A stretch of 64,000 nucleotides of DNA from Oasisia sp. SBJ-2009 (Eukaryota > Annelida > Polychaeta > Sabellida > Siboglinidae). A model generated the notes under the pieces. It had not been told where the DNA came from. It did no database searches and was given only the letters and a program-made list of their open reading frames with translations. The stretch covers positions 20,059,404 to 20,123,403 of the forward strand of contig OZ024857.1 in the NCBI GenBank assembly GCA_964017155.1, given 5' to 3'. Shown one piece after another: positions 1 through 10,880 of the stretch; position 1 is the first letter of the stretch, and the number at the start of each line of letters is the position of its first letter. The position numbers and the translations under genes are program-made.

Positions 1-592
1 AAATAACCTAGCCCACGACACTAATAAGCAGCCCTATTGTTTCTCTCATAACCTAATAGTCGATGCGCGTACAAATTATTTATTTCAAAATGCCACGAAC
101 AATGTGTTTTATGCACTCGTGAGTCATTACGCTTTCCGTTCCGAACAACTGACTTAGGGAAAGTGCCTATAACGCACCATGTTCCTATTGCCATGCCATC
201 GGCAGCTACTTGTGTTTGGCGATCTTGACAAGTAATGAAGAATGCCATATTTTGCAAACTTACACATGTGTTATGATTATATGTGTTTAGACAACCTGTC
301 AGATATGTGCTTATCGAACTGTTGTAAAACCACAGCGTAGAGCAATGTAGCATTCACGGTTTTTATCACGAGCAATAATCCATTGTGTATATATTTTGAT
401 TATTGTTTTAACACTCATTGTTACATATCTGTTAATCCTATTATGTAACAAGTATGATTTCATTTAATATTATAAAGACATATTTTTGTATCATTCTCTA
501 GCTCTCTCTCTCTCCCTCTCTTTTCAGCCACGATCACCGTCACTCTTCAGACATGTACACTATCCCCCTCTCTTTCTTTCGATCTCTCACTC

Positions 593-665
593 ACTCTCTC
601 GTTCTCTCGTTCTCTCGTTCTCTCGTTCTCTCGTTCTCTCGTTCTCTCGTTCTCTCGTTCTCTCT
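593..665. repeat. 8-bp (TCTCGTTC)n array within CT-rich DNA
   Basis: About nine units of 'tctcgttc' lie within a CT-rich stretch from 498 to 675. The apparent Ser/Arg reading frame is a repeat artefact. Confidence 0.95.
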
Positions 666-3600
666 CTCTCTCCCCAGCCAATCTTGATATGTCGGATTTA
701 AGACTCCATTTTTCTTATAGCAGCAGATATAAAACATGAGGTTTCTTCAGCACATGGTCCATCACTTGGATATGGGCCTTGACTTCTTGCAACTACCTTA
801 CTTTGATATCGCTACTGCATTCCTCAACATATTCTACGCTAACCTTTACAAGAGTTATGATTCTTGTGTAACTTGATAACCTGGCAGAACTCTGACGCTG
901 GCCATATGATGCTGCCAGCGAGAAACATGTTATCTGCCTTCTTCTACAGCCCACATGTAGGTATTACGTTGTACTTGTGTGGGTTGGGTAGTAATCGCTC
1001 TTTGTTTGGCAATCAAGATGCACAACATTTACAAAGAAACAACTCATATTCCTACTTATGTATACAAGTAGTTCATTGCATTTCTAAAATACCATAAAAC
1101 CAGCTAAACTTATTAAATGGAATCAATGTGTGTGCACACAACATGTAGTGTTTGCAAAAGGAACACCAGCAGGGTATGAACCTGCCACACACAACACTGA
1201 CCCAACATTACTCTAAACTATGCAAGTGAACAAATTGGTTTAGAGAAAAGAGGGTTTTTGCGTTAAAACAGTATTTTTATGTTTGCATTGTTCTAAGTAT
1301 TTTTTTAAATATTGTTTTGAAATAATGGTCAAATAAAAACAAATTCTTTTTCTTATATAATGAAACTGAAAATATGTAAGTATAAGATATCTTCGATATT
1401 TTCGTTATGTGTCATAGTGTTAGAGTTGTTTTTACTAATGCAGGTACTTTGTCACGTGTTGTGTACGCGTATGATAGGGTGGTAATGTACGCGATTATAC
1501 TGACTGGGTAGTAATATTTGTATTTCCCTGTTTCTTAATGATTAAGAAAAATATTAAGTTAACATTAATGAATATCTCATTTAAAAGATTATAACCAAAG
1601 GTTATACTAGATAACATATACATGTATAAATAAACGTAACCAAATTTTAACAAGTATCTTAACATTGAATGATCCCAGTTATTTATTCATACATTGAATG
1701 TATTATTGTTAATATATTATAGTTCGATTTATTTATTTATTGACGATTAACGATGTAGTAGTATATTTAAATAGTAAAAATTATTGTATCTTAGCTATTT
1801 ACTATGAATAAAATAGTTATGATTTAATGCATGCTATTAACTCTTTCACAATTAAAAATAGTTCCAGCATTTGTGTAACTTTCAATAATATTGTTTACCG
1901 TACGTGCAAAACAATTACTAAAGCTTATCGTGAAGCTGAGATGTTGTGTACGATTAATACAAAACAAAATGTGTTTTAGAGTGAACCATTAAAAGCCTTG
2001 AATTTAGTTAAATTAATATTTTTCTTAATACCTTAAAATAACAGTCAATGTCAATGTCACACATTGACTGTTTTAAAGAAAAACTTTGAAAAAGAAAAAA
2101 AGAGGGAATGAGGAAGTGGGAGACACTGTGTACATAGCCTGTAGTACAATCTAATGTACTAGTGCGACCAGAGATACCTCATCGGTTGCTCCTCATAACG
2201 TTCCCTGGCACGGTTGGTCACAATCCTTACTCCCTCACAACTGACCGACTTCCGCCGGAAGTGTTCCTATGGGAGGGAAATTACCTGGCCCAAACCCCGG
2301 TTCGCCACACCGGTTGTGACCTCCATAGGATGAGCGTCACTGGTAACCCCTTCCGCCACGTGCGGTCGGAACACTCAGTTGCAATGAAGGTAGCCATTTT
2401 ATTTGCTTATAAACCCATGTCGAGCCTTAGCTGGTGAAATTGTGGTGTCAACTTGTAAGACACGTAGGCTGATATATCTGACGTTATTTATGTTATAGCA
2501 TTACATTAAAACTCTGGTTATATGTTATGTTATATCATATGAAACATGTTAACATGCATAACTACAATTATTATTTTTGATTTATAGATAGTTATGTTCT
2601 ATAGCGGAAGTCGGGCAACAACATGGCGCGCACATCGCCGATGTTTTCTTCTTCATAAAATTAAATAAGGCATTGTTTTTAAACGCAGCTACATAATACA
2701 ATACATCATACAGTGAACAGTATAGCTCAGATTGATATATGATAATTCATAATTTAAGATAATAAACAGAGGTGGATTAAATATATTAGCTATTTGTTAT
2801 TTTATTTAAGATATAAATGCAATGCTTACCTAGGATTTACATCGACGCAAATCAGCAAGTGCATCTATTCATTATCTGCGTAATTATATTCATAGTAGAA
2901 CCACGCTAATATTTATGCATAACGATGATAATTGTTGTCTTTCGAATGCGTGCTGGTTTGACTAATACAAATTAGCAATATAGAATGTTGACACTGTACC
3001 ACATGGCAATATACGTGTAATGTACTACCAACAGTTGCCGTTATGAATACCACAACAAGTTGCCGTTATGAATACCACAACAACATATTACACACATAGT
3101 CTACCTTCAAGCAATTGTCTGTAGCCGCCGTCGCTCTCTTTTTTGGCGACTAGTTGTATATCCCTATGTTTGATGACTCCAAACTGCAACATGTGCAGCT
3201 CATTCGACAACAACTGTCAAAGCGTCAAATGTGTATCGTTTGCTGAATATCATACGATACGCTGCACCCGACCCAACACGAACCATCTATAAACACGTAA
3301 AGTTGATCTCGTACTGAAAACCAGAAGAACTGCATTTTGACTACAACTGCACTTCGACAAATCCATGCTTTCGATCGAATGTTTAAGTCATTTGTTTGTA
3401 GCAACTCTCAGGTGCAACGCGGCAGAGGTCACCAATCATACGTTGTCAATGTGTGCGTTCTTGCGCGGGACCAAGAACATAATCATTGTCGGAGGCCGCA
3501 CGTCAGGCTAAGAATGTCCACGGCAGTGAAACATTGCATTGTCTGTGTTAACTGACAATGAAACATTACAGGTATTACCGACCGACAAAACCAGGTTGCC

Positions 3601-4037
3601 TTGCACAAGTAGTTTCACTCGTCTTGTCGAATGTGCAAATACCCATGACCGTACTGAATTGCGGCTTAATTAGAATGGCGGGAGGGGTGAAAAGGATTGG
3701 TGGATGAAAGTATGGAGGAAGAGGGGTGTAGAAGAACAGTGATAAGGGAAATAGAAGAGGATAATGAAAGTGAGGGAGTGGGAGAAGGAGAGGGCGAGGG
3801 GCCGCCAGACAGGGAGGAAGGGAGATAGAATTTGTTTAGTATGTTTAAGGGAAGGGATGGGGGAGGTAAATCAGCAGGGAGACAGGCAAAGAGAGGCAAA
3901 CAACCAACTTGTTCACTCTGACACATTGCGCATCAGAACGATAACGGATTGCAACGCCACTCATTTATTATTATGCATTTCTTTCATATGTTTGCTAAAA
4001 TGCACAATGAACGGTTTAAATCATAATCACAATGGGA

Positions 4038-4040
<3 letters not shown>
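666..4040. other. Intergenic, no gene seen
   Basis: AT-rich DNA with short ORFs only. A GC-richer block at about 2162-2440 and CpG-containing DNA at about 3120-3540 stand out from the background but show no coding pattern, splice pairs or RNA gene that I can support. The stretch 1-592 is likewise empty. Confidence 0.6.
3031..3083 (+). repeat. 27-bp tandem duplication
   Basis: 'agttgccgttatgaatacca' plus 'caacaa' occurs twice head to tail with no visible difference, so it is recent. Confidence 0.85.
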
Positions 4041-4078
<38 letters not shown>

Positions 4079-4140
4079 TGTGTGAGTGTGTGAGTGCGTG
4101 CGTGCGTGCGTGCGTGCGTGCGTACGAGCGTGTGTGTGTT
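4041..4140. repeat. (GT)n/(GTGC)n microsatellite
   Basis: GT repeats pass into GAGTGT and then GTGC tetranucleotides. Confidence 0.97.
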
Positions 4141-4499
4141 GAAACATACCCCTTTCCACCAACACTGTGATGTGTAATTCATAATTGTTGTGGTTGAAAA
4201 TAAATTACTTCTTCCGAAGGGACATGCTTCGCAGTAAAGGGTTTACAGTGGTGGGAGGCAATGTAAGCTTTATGAAACTTGTCACAGCCTGGGCCATTCT
4301 TACTGGTTATCGTGTAGGCCTAGTCGGAAAGATAAACAGGCATTGGTGAAGTGCGAGTAGATATGCTGGCGGTGGCTGAGCGAGTTGGAATATGATCGAC
4401 AAAACAAATTGCAAGAGAGAAGGGACGTTCACACAGGAATTAAGAATGGGGCTGATAGTCCGAATATAGAAAAGAAAGGGAGATGTGAGTGACCCAGGA

Positions 4500-5080
4500 A
4501 ATATAGAGGCACTACATTGCTAAGCCATGTGTTGAAGGATATGGCAATTAGATTCATATACCTGGAGAAGACCTATGCTACAATCCCAAGAGAAATGACA
4601 ATGGGAATACTGGTGTGGATGGGGGTCCCAGGGGGAGGTCAGATTGGTGGAAGATTGGTGGAGGAGACACGAAGAGCAGGGAGCTGTGTGGACCGGCAGT
4701 GTCAAGAGAGTCCAAAGTAAATGTTGATCTGATACAGGGGAGCGCCTTGAGCCCATTGTTGTTTATCGCTGTGGTGGAACTGATAAGCAGAAAGATTTGT
4801 ATAAAAGTCATACTCCAAAAACTACTGTACGCAACTGCCCTGTCAGTGGTAGAGGATGGGGAAGCAAATCTCCAAGAACAGTTGATAGAGTGGAAAGATA
4901 TTTTCCAGCAGACATGGATTCAGAGTACGCTTGGTTAAGACGGAGGTAATGTGGGTGGGACATAGAAGGAAAGAGCTGTAAATACATTTGGATGGGAAGA
5001 AGCTTAAGCAAAGAGACAGTTTTGCCTACCTGGGTGGAGCGATATGTGGGGTTGACAGTTCGCCAACCTCAAAAAGGGAA
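4500..5080 (+). pseudogene. LINE reverse-transcriptase remnant
   Basis: Translated pieces resemble the RT domain of non-LTR retrotransposons: IYLEKTYATIPRE (from a LEKAYD-type motif), then QGSALSPLLFIAVVELISRK, then LLYATALSVVEDGEANLQEQ, then VMWVG and YLGGAICG-like residues. The usual YADD catalytic box reads YATA here. Frame changes are needed along the fragment, so it is dead. Flanking element boundaries are not visible. Confidence 0.82.
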
Positions 5081-5126
5081 AACCTTTGGGGTGTTGCTTG
5101 GACGTTGGCGTGGGTGTTCAGTTAAC

Positions 5127-5195
5127 AAAAGGTAAAGGTAACTTCTTATATAGCGCAGTATCAATTCTTCAGAAAAAATTATCACTCTGCAATCT
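5127..5195 (-). mobile_element. SINE family A, short tail fragment
   Basis: The sequence 'aacttcttatatagcgcagt' followed by 'atcaattcttcag' matches the family tail; the rest is absent or unrecognisable. Confidence 0.6.
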
Positions 5196-5196
5196 G

Positions 5197-6330
5197 TGCT
5201 GTGCGCACGGGCGTCGATCGATGGGGGACGGGGGGGATTGTCCCCCCCCCACTTTTCAGGTCAGAAAAATTGCGAGGCATATAGCCTGACTCAACACTCC
5301 TCTATCTTAAAAGCCGCTACATAGGACTAGCTAGACAATAAACTCGCGATATAAAGTTCAGTAAAGCTATTTATCGCAAATTAACACGAGGCAAACCAGT
5401 TTTGAGGCATGTTTTGCGCCATAATCCGTGGTAGCGAAATTTTAGATAACCCTTCACAGCAGTCATCACAGGAGAGTTATCGAACAGCCCGTAGCATTTA
5501 TACCAAAAATCCTTTGTTATTTCGCTGCACACTGATGATTTTAAATTTGTCGCGCATACGCAGAAAGGCCAATCGGAAAGTTTATAATTACCGGGTAAAT
5601 GTAAGCCGCTGCCGGGCTCTATCAACCTTATGTTGTTATTATTAATAGGCTCTAACCATCACGCACATTTTAAATGATAAAATTTGTGTTGCACTTTCAC
5701 CCCTCGCTTGCTTGTTGCTAATCGCCTACGACAGAAGTGGCGGATTCCTACACTTTTTGTAACCTATTCCCACTTGACTGATGACAAATTTCTTTGCCAA
5801 AATGTTGGATTGGGAAGTTCTACACAGGCACAGCATGGGCGTCGACCAGTAGGGGAAGAGGGGGACGCTGACCACCCCACGGCCTGAGGGGGTCAGCATA
5901 GGAAATGTCCTCATACTTGTTCAGTTCATAAAACAAATTTATAGGCATATATAGCGAGACTGATCACTCCCCTCTCTTAATTTAAACCCTACATCTGACT
6001 AGTAGTAAAATTAATAATAAAATAAATTGCTTGGTTGGCAGCAGCCCGCAACTTGATCTAAGTAAGTCCAGTAAATATTAATCTTGCCGGGCTCTTTCAT
6101 TTTGCACCCTTGTATTGATATATAACCATCAAGCACATAATAGATTATTATTTTTGGTTTGCCCTGTCACCCCTTGGATTGCAGCCTGGTCGCTCTGGTG
6201 GATATTTATATCGCCTACGGAGGAACCAGAGGATTTATGCACTTTGTGTAATTTGATCTCAATTTAGTGATGACAAATTTCTTTGCCAAACGGTGGGATT
6301 GGGCAGTTCTACACAGGCACCCCTGTACGC
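5197..6330. repeat. Diverged tandem duplication of an unidentified element
   Basis: Unit 1 is about 5197-5835 and unit 2 about 5836-6330. Shared words in the same order include 'gggcgtcga', 'ctcttaa', 'gccgggctct', 'accatca.gcacat', 'atgacaaatttctttgccaa' and 'gttctacacaggcac'. The offset shrinks from about 626 to about 474-489 bp along the unit, so unit 2 carries a deletion. Both start with a C/G homopolymer-prone segment. No coding sequence was found. Confidence 0.7.
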
Positions 6331-6549
6331 TCTGCATCTTGTCACTCTATGAATAAGGCAAGCAGTGTTGGGTCCAAAGTCTACCCCCAAATGTTCAGTG
6401 ATTGGGGTAGGCCATGACCCCTCTTCAAATATATGTTGCAAACATAGCTATTATAAATATCATAACATAAAGGCTTTTTAGTTTATAATTAACACTAGAC
6501 CAACAATGAATTATGTTTTATATTAAAAAAATACTTGTGTATTTCAGGT

Positions 6550-6633
<84 letters not shown>

Positions 6634-6641
6634 GCATGTCA

Positions 6642-6684
<43 letters not shown>

Positions 6685-6709
6685 GACATGTTATTATATA
6701 TATATATTA

Positions 6710-6755
<46 letters not shown>

Positions 6756-6771
6756 ATTTATTATATATGAC

Positions 6772-6806
<35 letters not shown>
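6550..6806. repeat. (CA)n-(TA)n compound microsatellite
   Basis: A short CA run is followed by about 240 bp of TA dinucleotides, interrupted by 'tatgcatgtcatata' type segments that form local palindromes. Confidence 0.97.
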
Positions 6807-6810
<4 letters not shown>

Positions 6811-6889
6811 TATGCATACATATATGTGTATATAAATTGGTCCTCCGCCCCCCCCCCCCCCACTTTTAAAACCGGATCGACGCCCCTGG

Positions 6890-7260
6890 CTGTGCGGCTC
6901 CATTCATACATCGGGAGTCTTACCTCACTACAAAACAACGTGGAAACATTGAAAACAATGGCATATCCATTTCTTTGGAACAGTAAACCCGAAGCTTTGA
7001 AAAGAGAATCACTATTAAACACATCTGCTGACGGAGGTCTTAACATTGTAGATATTACAACTAAAGTATAATCTCTATTTGTCAAACAAGTTCTGCAATT
7101 AATTAAAGAGCATAGCGGCAAGTGGACCTTCTTAGCAGTGTATTGGCTGGGTATACACCTTAAAGAGTATGTAGTTCTGCTCCGCCTTTACCCACCTTAA
7201 ATGTCATGGTTCACGTCCGGGTAAACTAGTCGGAGAGACAAGCCGTCAATCGATGCCTTT
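6890..7260 (+). pseudogene. LINE ORF2 C-terminal fragment
   Basis: The reading frame contains MAYPFLWNSKPEALKRESLL and ADGGLNIVDITTKV, then after a stop FVKQVLQLIKEHSGKWTFLA and VYWLG. The 'FLW..K...KR..L......GGL.I.DI' pattern is typical of the region after the RT in non-LTR elements. It follows directly on a CA/TA microsatellite and a poly-C run. Confidence 0.72.
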
Positions 7261-7618
7261 TCGAAGATTCAATGTTATTAGTAAGATCATTTCTTTCAAA
7301 TTAAACCATTGCTTAGAACTGTATCAGCTTAGAACATGTTAAATGCGCTTCTTTCGAGTTTGACTTGCTCCCCGCAACATAATCGGCAAATCCCATGATC
7401 GTTCGCCAGACAGTCACACGTGCGTGGACAGCCAGTCTCTGCCACGCCCCATGACCGTCGCCCTGCATAAAATTACGCAACATGTACTGGAGCGCCAGCG
7501 ACCGATGTCGCTTCGATCAGCGCAGCAAGTTGTCTCTTGTTTCGGCCGGCCGCATCTATTCAAACTCATTCAACCGGATCGGGTTTACAAACACGCCGAA
7601 CGCTGACATAACCATGTG

Positions 7619-7619
<1 letters not shown>

Positions 7620-7681
<62 letters not shown>
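7620..7681. repeat. (TA)n microsatellite
   Basis: About 30 TA units, adjoining the hairpin at 7682. Confidence 0.97.
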
Positions 7682-7684
<3 letters not shown>

Positions 7685-7778
7685 GCAAAGTTCAATATGT
7701 ACACATCGCGCTGTGTATTCATATAATATATATTATATAAAAAACACAGCGCGATGTATACACATTGAACTTTGCAGA
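7682..7778. repeat. 35-bp inverted repeat (hairpin) next to a TA microsatellite
   Basis: Arms 7682-7716 and 7744-7778 pair at 33 of 35 positions around a 27-nt AT-only-like loop. The left arm begins 'tctgcaaagttcaa' and ends 'gcgctgtgt'. It immediately follows the (TA)n tract at 7620-7681. Confidence 0.85.
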
Positions 7779-8358
7779 TACTTTATACACTCTGCAACTT
7801 GACACGCATATACAGTAGTCTCCTTCTTATACGGCCCCCTCGCCATCGGCCACCAGGATTATACGGCCACATTTTCATTGCAGTAGCATTTTCTAAAACA
7901 AACTACGTCTCACCAGCGGTCACCCGGCTAATGTGGCCAATGATCAGGGTTGGATGAAGAATCTTCCCCTCTTCAGCCAATCGCTAATCATAAATTGCAA
8001 CCTTTAACCACAAGTCAAAAACAAATTAAGAGGGCCTACCATACACACTCGTCGTTCTTGACAAAGCATCACATAGACGGTATTGTTGCAATGTTAGATG
8101 TCTCGAATGTTGACAACGTACATGTATGTGCTTTAAAAGGAGCGGCCAGTTTGCCTTGAAACAGGGGCATTTATCGATGGTTCCCCTCACCAGAGGCCAT
8201 CTGCCTTATAACGTCACTTTGGGTTTGCTGAAGGGTTGGCCATATAAGAAGTTGACTACGTGTATACAATTTACAAAGTACATTTTCTACCACTCCATTG
8301 GTATGGGGATTAGGAGCAACAGTCAAGAATTAATTGTAAACAGCTCAAAATCATATAA

Positions 8359-8363
8359 ACACA

Positions 8364-8418
<55 letters not shown>

Positions 8419-8442
8419 GCACACACACACACACACACTCAC
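8359..8442. repeat. (ACGC)n/(AC)n microsatellite
   Basis: Tetranucleotide ACGC units pass into an AC dinucleotide run. Confidence 0.97.
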
Positions 8443-8513
8443 TCGTTCACCCATACACAATGGATTGAAAGGGATGGGAAGATAATAGTAAGGGGTGGTA
8501 AGGGATGGCCACC

Positions 8514-9287
8514 GAACTTCCACCCTATTTCGGGAAGGGGGAGATGTGATTTCCCAGTGTTTCAACAGTGAAAGGAGTTTACTCTCCTCCCGACCATAGG
8601 AGCCAGACTACTCTATAGTTATTATATACACAGGTTACAGGGGCGGGTCTTGAGAAGTTGTCTGGAGGGTATTGACCACCATGTCCATTATTGTGTCCAG
8701 CGTATACTATTGTTTAACCTTCACAAACGAATGCATTGCTTATACATTAGACACACGTCTCTCAACCGACCCGGGAATATTGTACAAAAACCCGGTCTGA
8801 TCCTTTCTCGGATATCGTTGTGTTGAAAATAATGAATGGATGACTATGACTATCAAACTGCGCCGAACATAAACATCTCAATGGGTGCATGTTAGCACAA
8901 CTCATGATATGTTATATTATGGAAGTGAAGACTTGTATCAAGTTTGGTGCGGTGCGTTTGGTGAAACGTCAATACCTTCGTTCGTGTCTATTATAATCTT
9001 CCTACCCTTACATTGTTTGGACGACATTTAGAAACAAAACGGTACACGACTTCACTGTTTTTTAGTTTTAGTATGTTATGAAATGGTACATGGAATGGTG
9101 TAAAAGCACCGTCAGCAATCAACCAGTCATTTACGTAAGATAAAAAGTACATCTTGTTAAAATACCTGCAGTTGAAAGAATATGCAAGCCGGCCAGCCAA
9201 CCTCCAACCCCTGTCGGGGAGGAAGCGGTGTGATTTCACAGTACTTCAACAGCGAAACGAGTTTATTCTCCTCCCGACGATGGTTAC
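8514..9287 (+). repeat. Pair of diverged 85-bp direct repeats (8514-8600 and 9200-9287)
   Basis: Both copies end with 'ttcaacag.gaaa.gagttta' and 'ctcctcccgac' and share 'gatgtgattt/ggtgtgattt'. They are separated by about 600 bp of sequence in which I find no gene. They could be remnants of a terminal repeat pair or two copies of a short element. Confidence 0.65.
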
Positions 9288-9578
9288 CTAAAATAAATTA
9301 CGACGATCTGCACATGTTAACTCTTGAAATGCAACATACGATATTATGAATAATGTCACCGTCTCTAAGGATTCGCAACCGCTTCGTCATCTTGAATGGT
9401 GTCTGACGTCTCGTCTCTTGCTTTCGCGAACAATGCTTCATCGAGTTCCCGTCGCCGTGACGCAAGCATTGAAGAGCGCGTAATCCATACCTCGTTGTTA
9501 TCGTGGATGTTTTCTGCAACAGCAATGAAACGACGTATTAGTAATTAAAAGTAATAAGACAATAAAGCCATGGAATGA

Positions 9579-9860
9579 ATGGAAAACGAGGAAAGAATTG
9601 AGAAAATGGCTTATCACGGATCCACTTCTACTTCGTTCACGTTGGCCAGCGGAAGCGGCAATGACGTGATCACTGATTATGTCAATCCGCAGCTGCGCAA
9701 AGCACAACTTCGTGATAACGTCAATGTCGTGCTAGTGTACGCATGCGCCAACACACAGAACGGTGCTCATCCAAACGCCTGTGCTAATGGAGCGCTCGCT
9801 GTCAACTTGGTTGTGTGGCCGATTATGCCACAGTTACACTTCCCGAATGGGAATGTGTAA
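9579..9860 (+). CDS. Hypothetical 93-aa ORF in a CpG-richer block
   Basis: The ORF starts MENEERIEKMAYHGSTSTSF and ends LHFPNGNV at a TAA. I recognise no family. Its DNA is noticeably richer in CG dinucleotides than its surroundings and the residue mix looks protein-like, but no splice partners or homologous motif support it. It could be a fragment of a transposable element. Confidence 0.2.
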   Translation: MENEERIEKMAYHGSTSTSFTLASGSGNDVITDYVNPQLRKAQLRDNVNVVLVYACANTQNGAHPNACANGALAVNLVVWPIMPQLHFPNGNV

Positions 9861-10493
9861 TTTGTATTTTAGAAATTACTTTTTTCTCTCGACCTACACC
9901 TGATGTGAGGTCAGTTCATTTGAGAAGTCAGATTTCCAGGATTACTGCTTGCGTCAAGTTCTAAACATTGAAGGGTGTCGTACATAGAGAAGAGGCGTTT
10001 TACGACTTTCGAAGAAAGTACAGTTGCTGTTGAGACTTCTTTTGCACGGTTGTAACATGCTCTGTACAGGACATTGGTGCATATATTTTACAATCTTCAG
10101 TTTGTGTCGCTTTATAGTTCTGCTAGACAGGGAAGCTATTTACTTTCGCTATATTTTCTTTCCATTTCTTAGTTATGAGAAAGGCTACTCCTGCTTGGCC
10201 GTTGTATGTCCTGCAATGGTCTAATAGGTGGCCACTTTGTATTCTGTTCTCGGTAAATTTATAGTTTAGTTCTTGTATCTGTTCATATCTTAATAGTGAT
10301 CGCACGTTATATGTTGCTATTTTTGTTTAGCAATTATGCAAACAATGTTTCGGTTATATTGAGTGAATTTCAGTGAAATTCGGTAATGCACCCTAACCAA
10401 GTATGATAGAGTAGAACATTTGCAACATACTGCCAGCAAGACTACCGAGGCTCCTTTATGAGAAAAGAGACCTGATGCTGCCCTTCGCAAAAA

Positions 10494-10880
10494 ATGGGGT
10501 GTTCACTCACCAAGCCGCCCCGGATAGGATGGCTATGGTTATGTTTTGACATGTTTCGGGTTGCCATATATATAATTTCGCAAAACACCCCGTTGTCGAC
10601 GCCCAAACACTTGGGTGAGTATGGAATGCAGCCGTTGACACAGTACTCCACGGTCGGCGCATCCACATTCCAAGGTAAGATTATGATAGTACTCTACAGA
10701 AATCTTTGATCTGTTTCGGTCTTTTCAGTCTTGGTTACTGTTTATCTAGAAGCCTACCATGGCTTTAACCAAATATTGGTACTGACGACAATAATTATTA
10801 TTAGTTAAATAATGACTGGTTATCTTTGTATTTCAGGTGCCTCGCATGGTCGTCCTGTTCACTGGTGGAATCTCTAAGCT
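10494..10880 (+). CDS. Possible two-exon small ORF (uncertain)
   Basis: A frame opening MGCSLTKPPRIGWLW runs to 10674, where a good donor (CAAG/GTAAGA) occurs; 163 bp on, TTTCAG/GT at about 10837 would join in frame and end after GRPVHWWNL at a TAA. The pairing of a strong donor and acceptor is the main argument. The upstream part is uncertain and no family is recognised. Confidence 0.2.
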
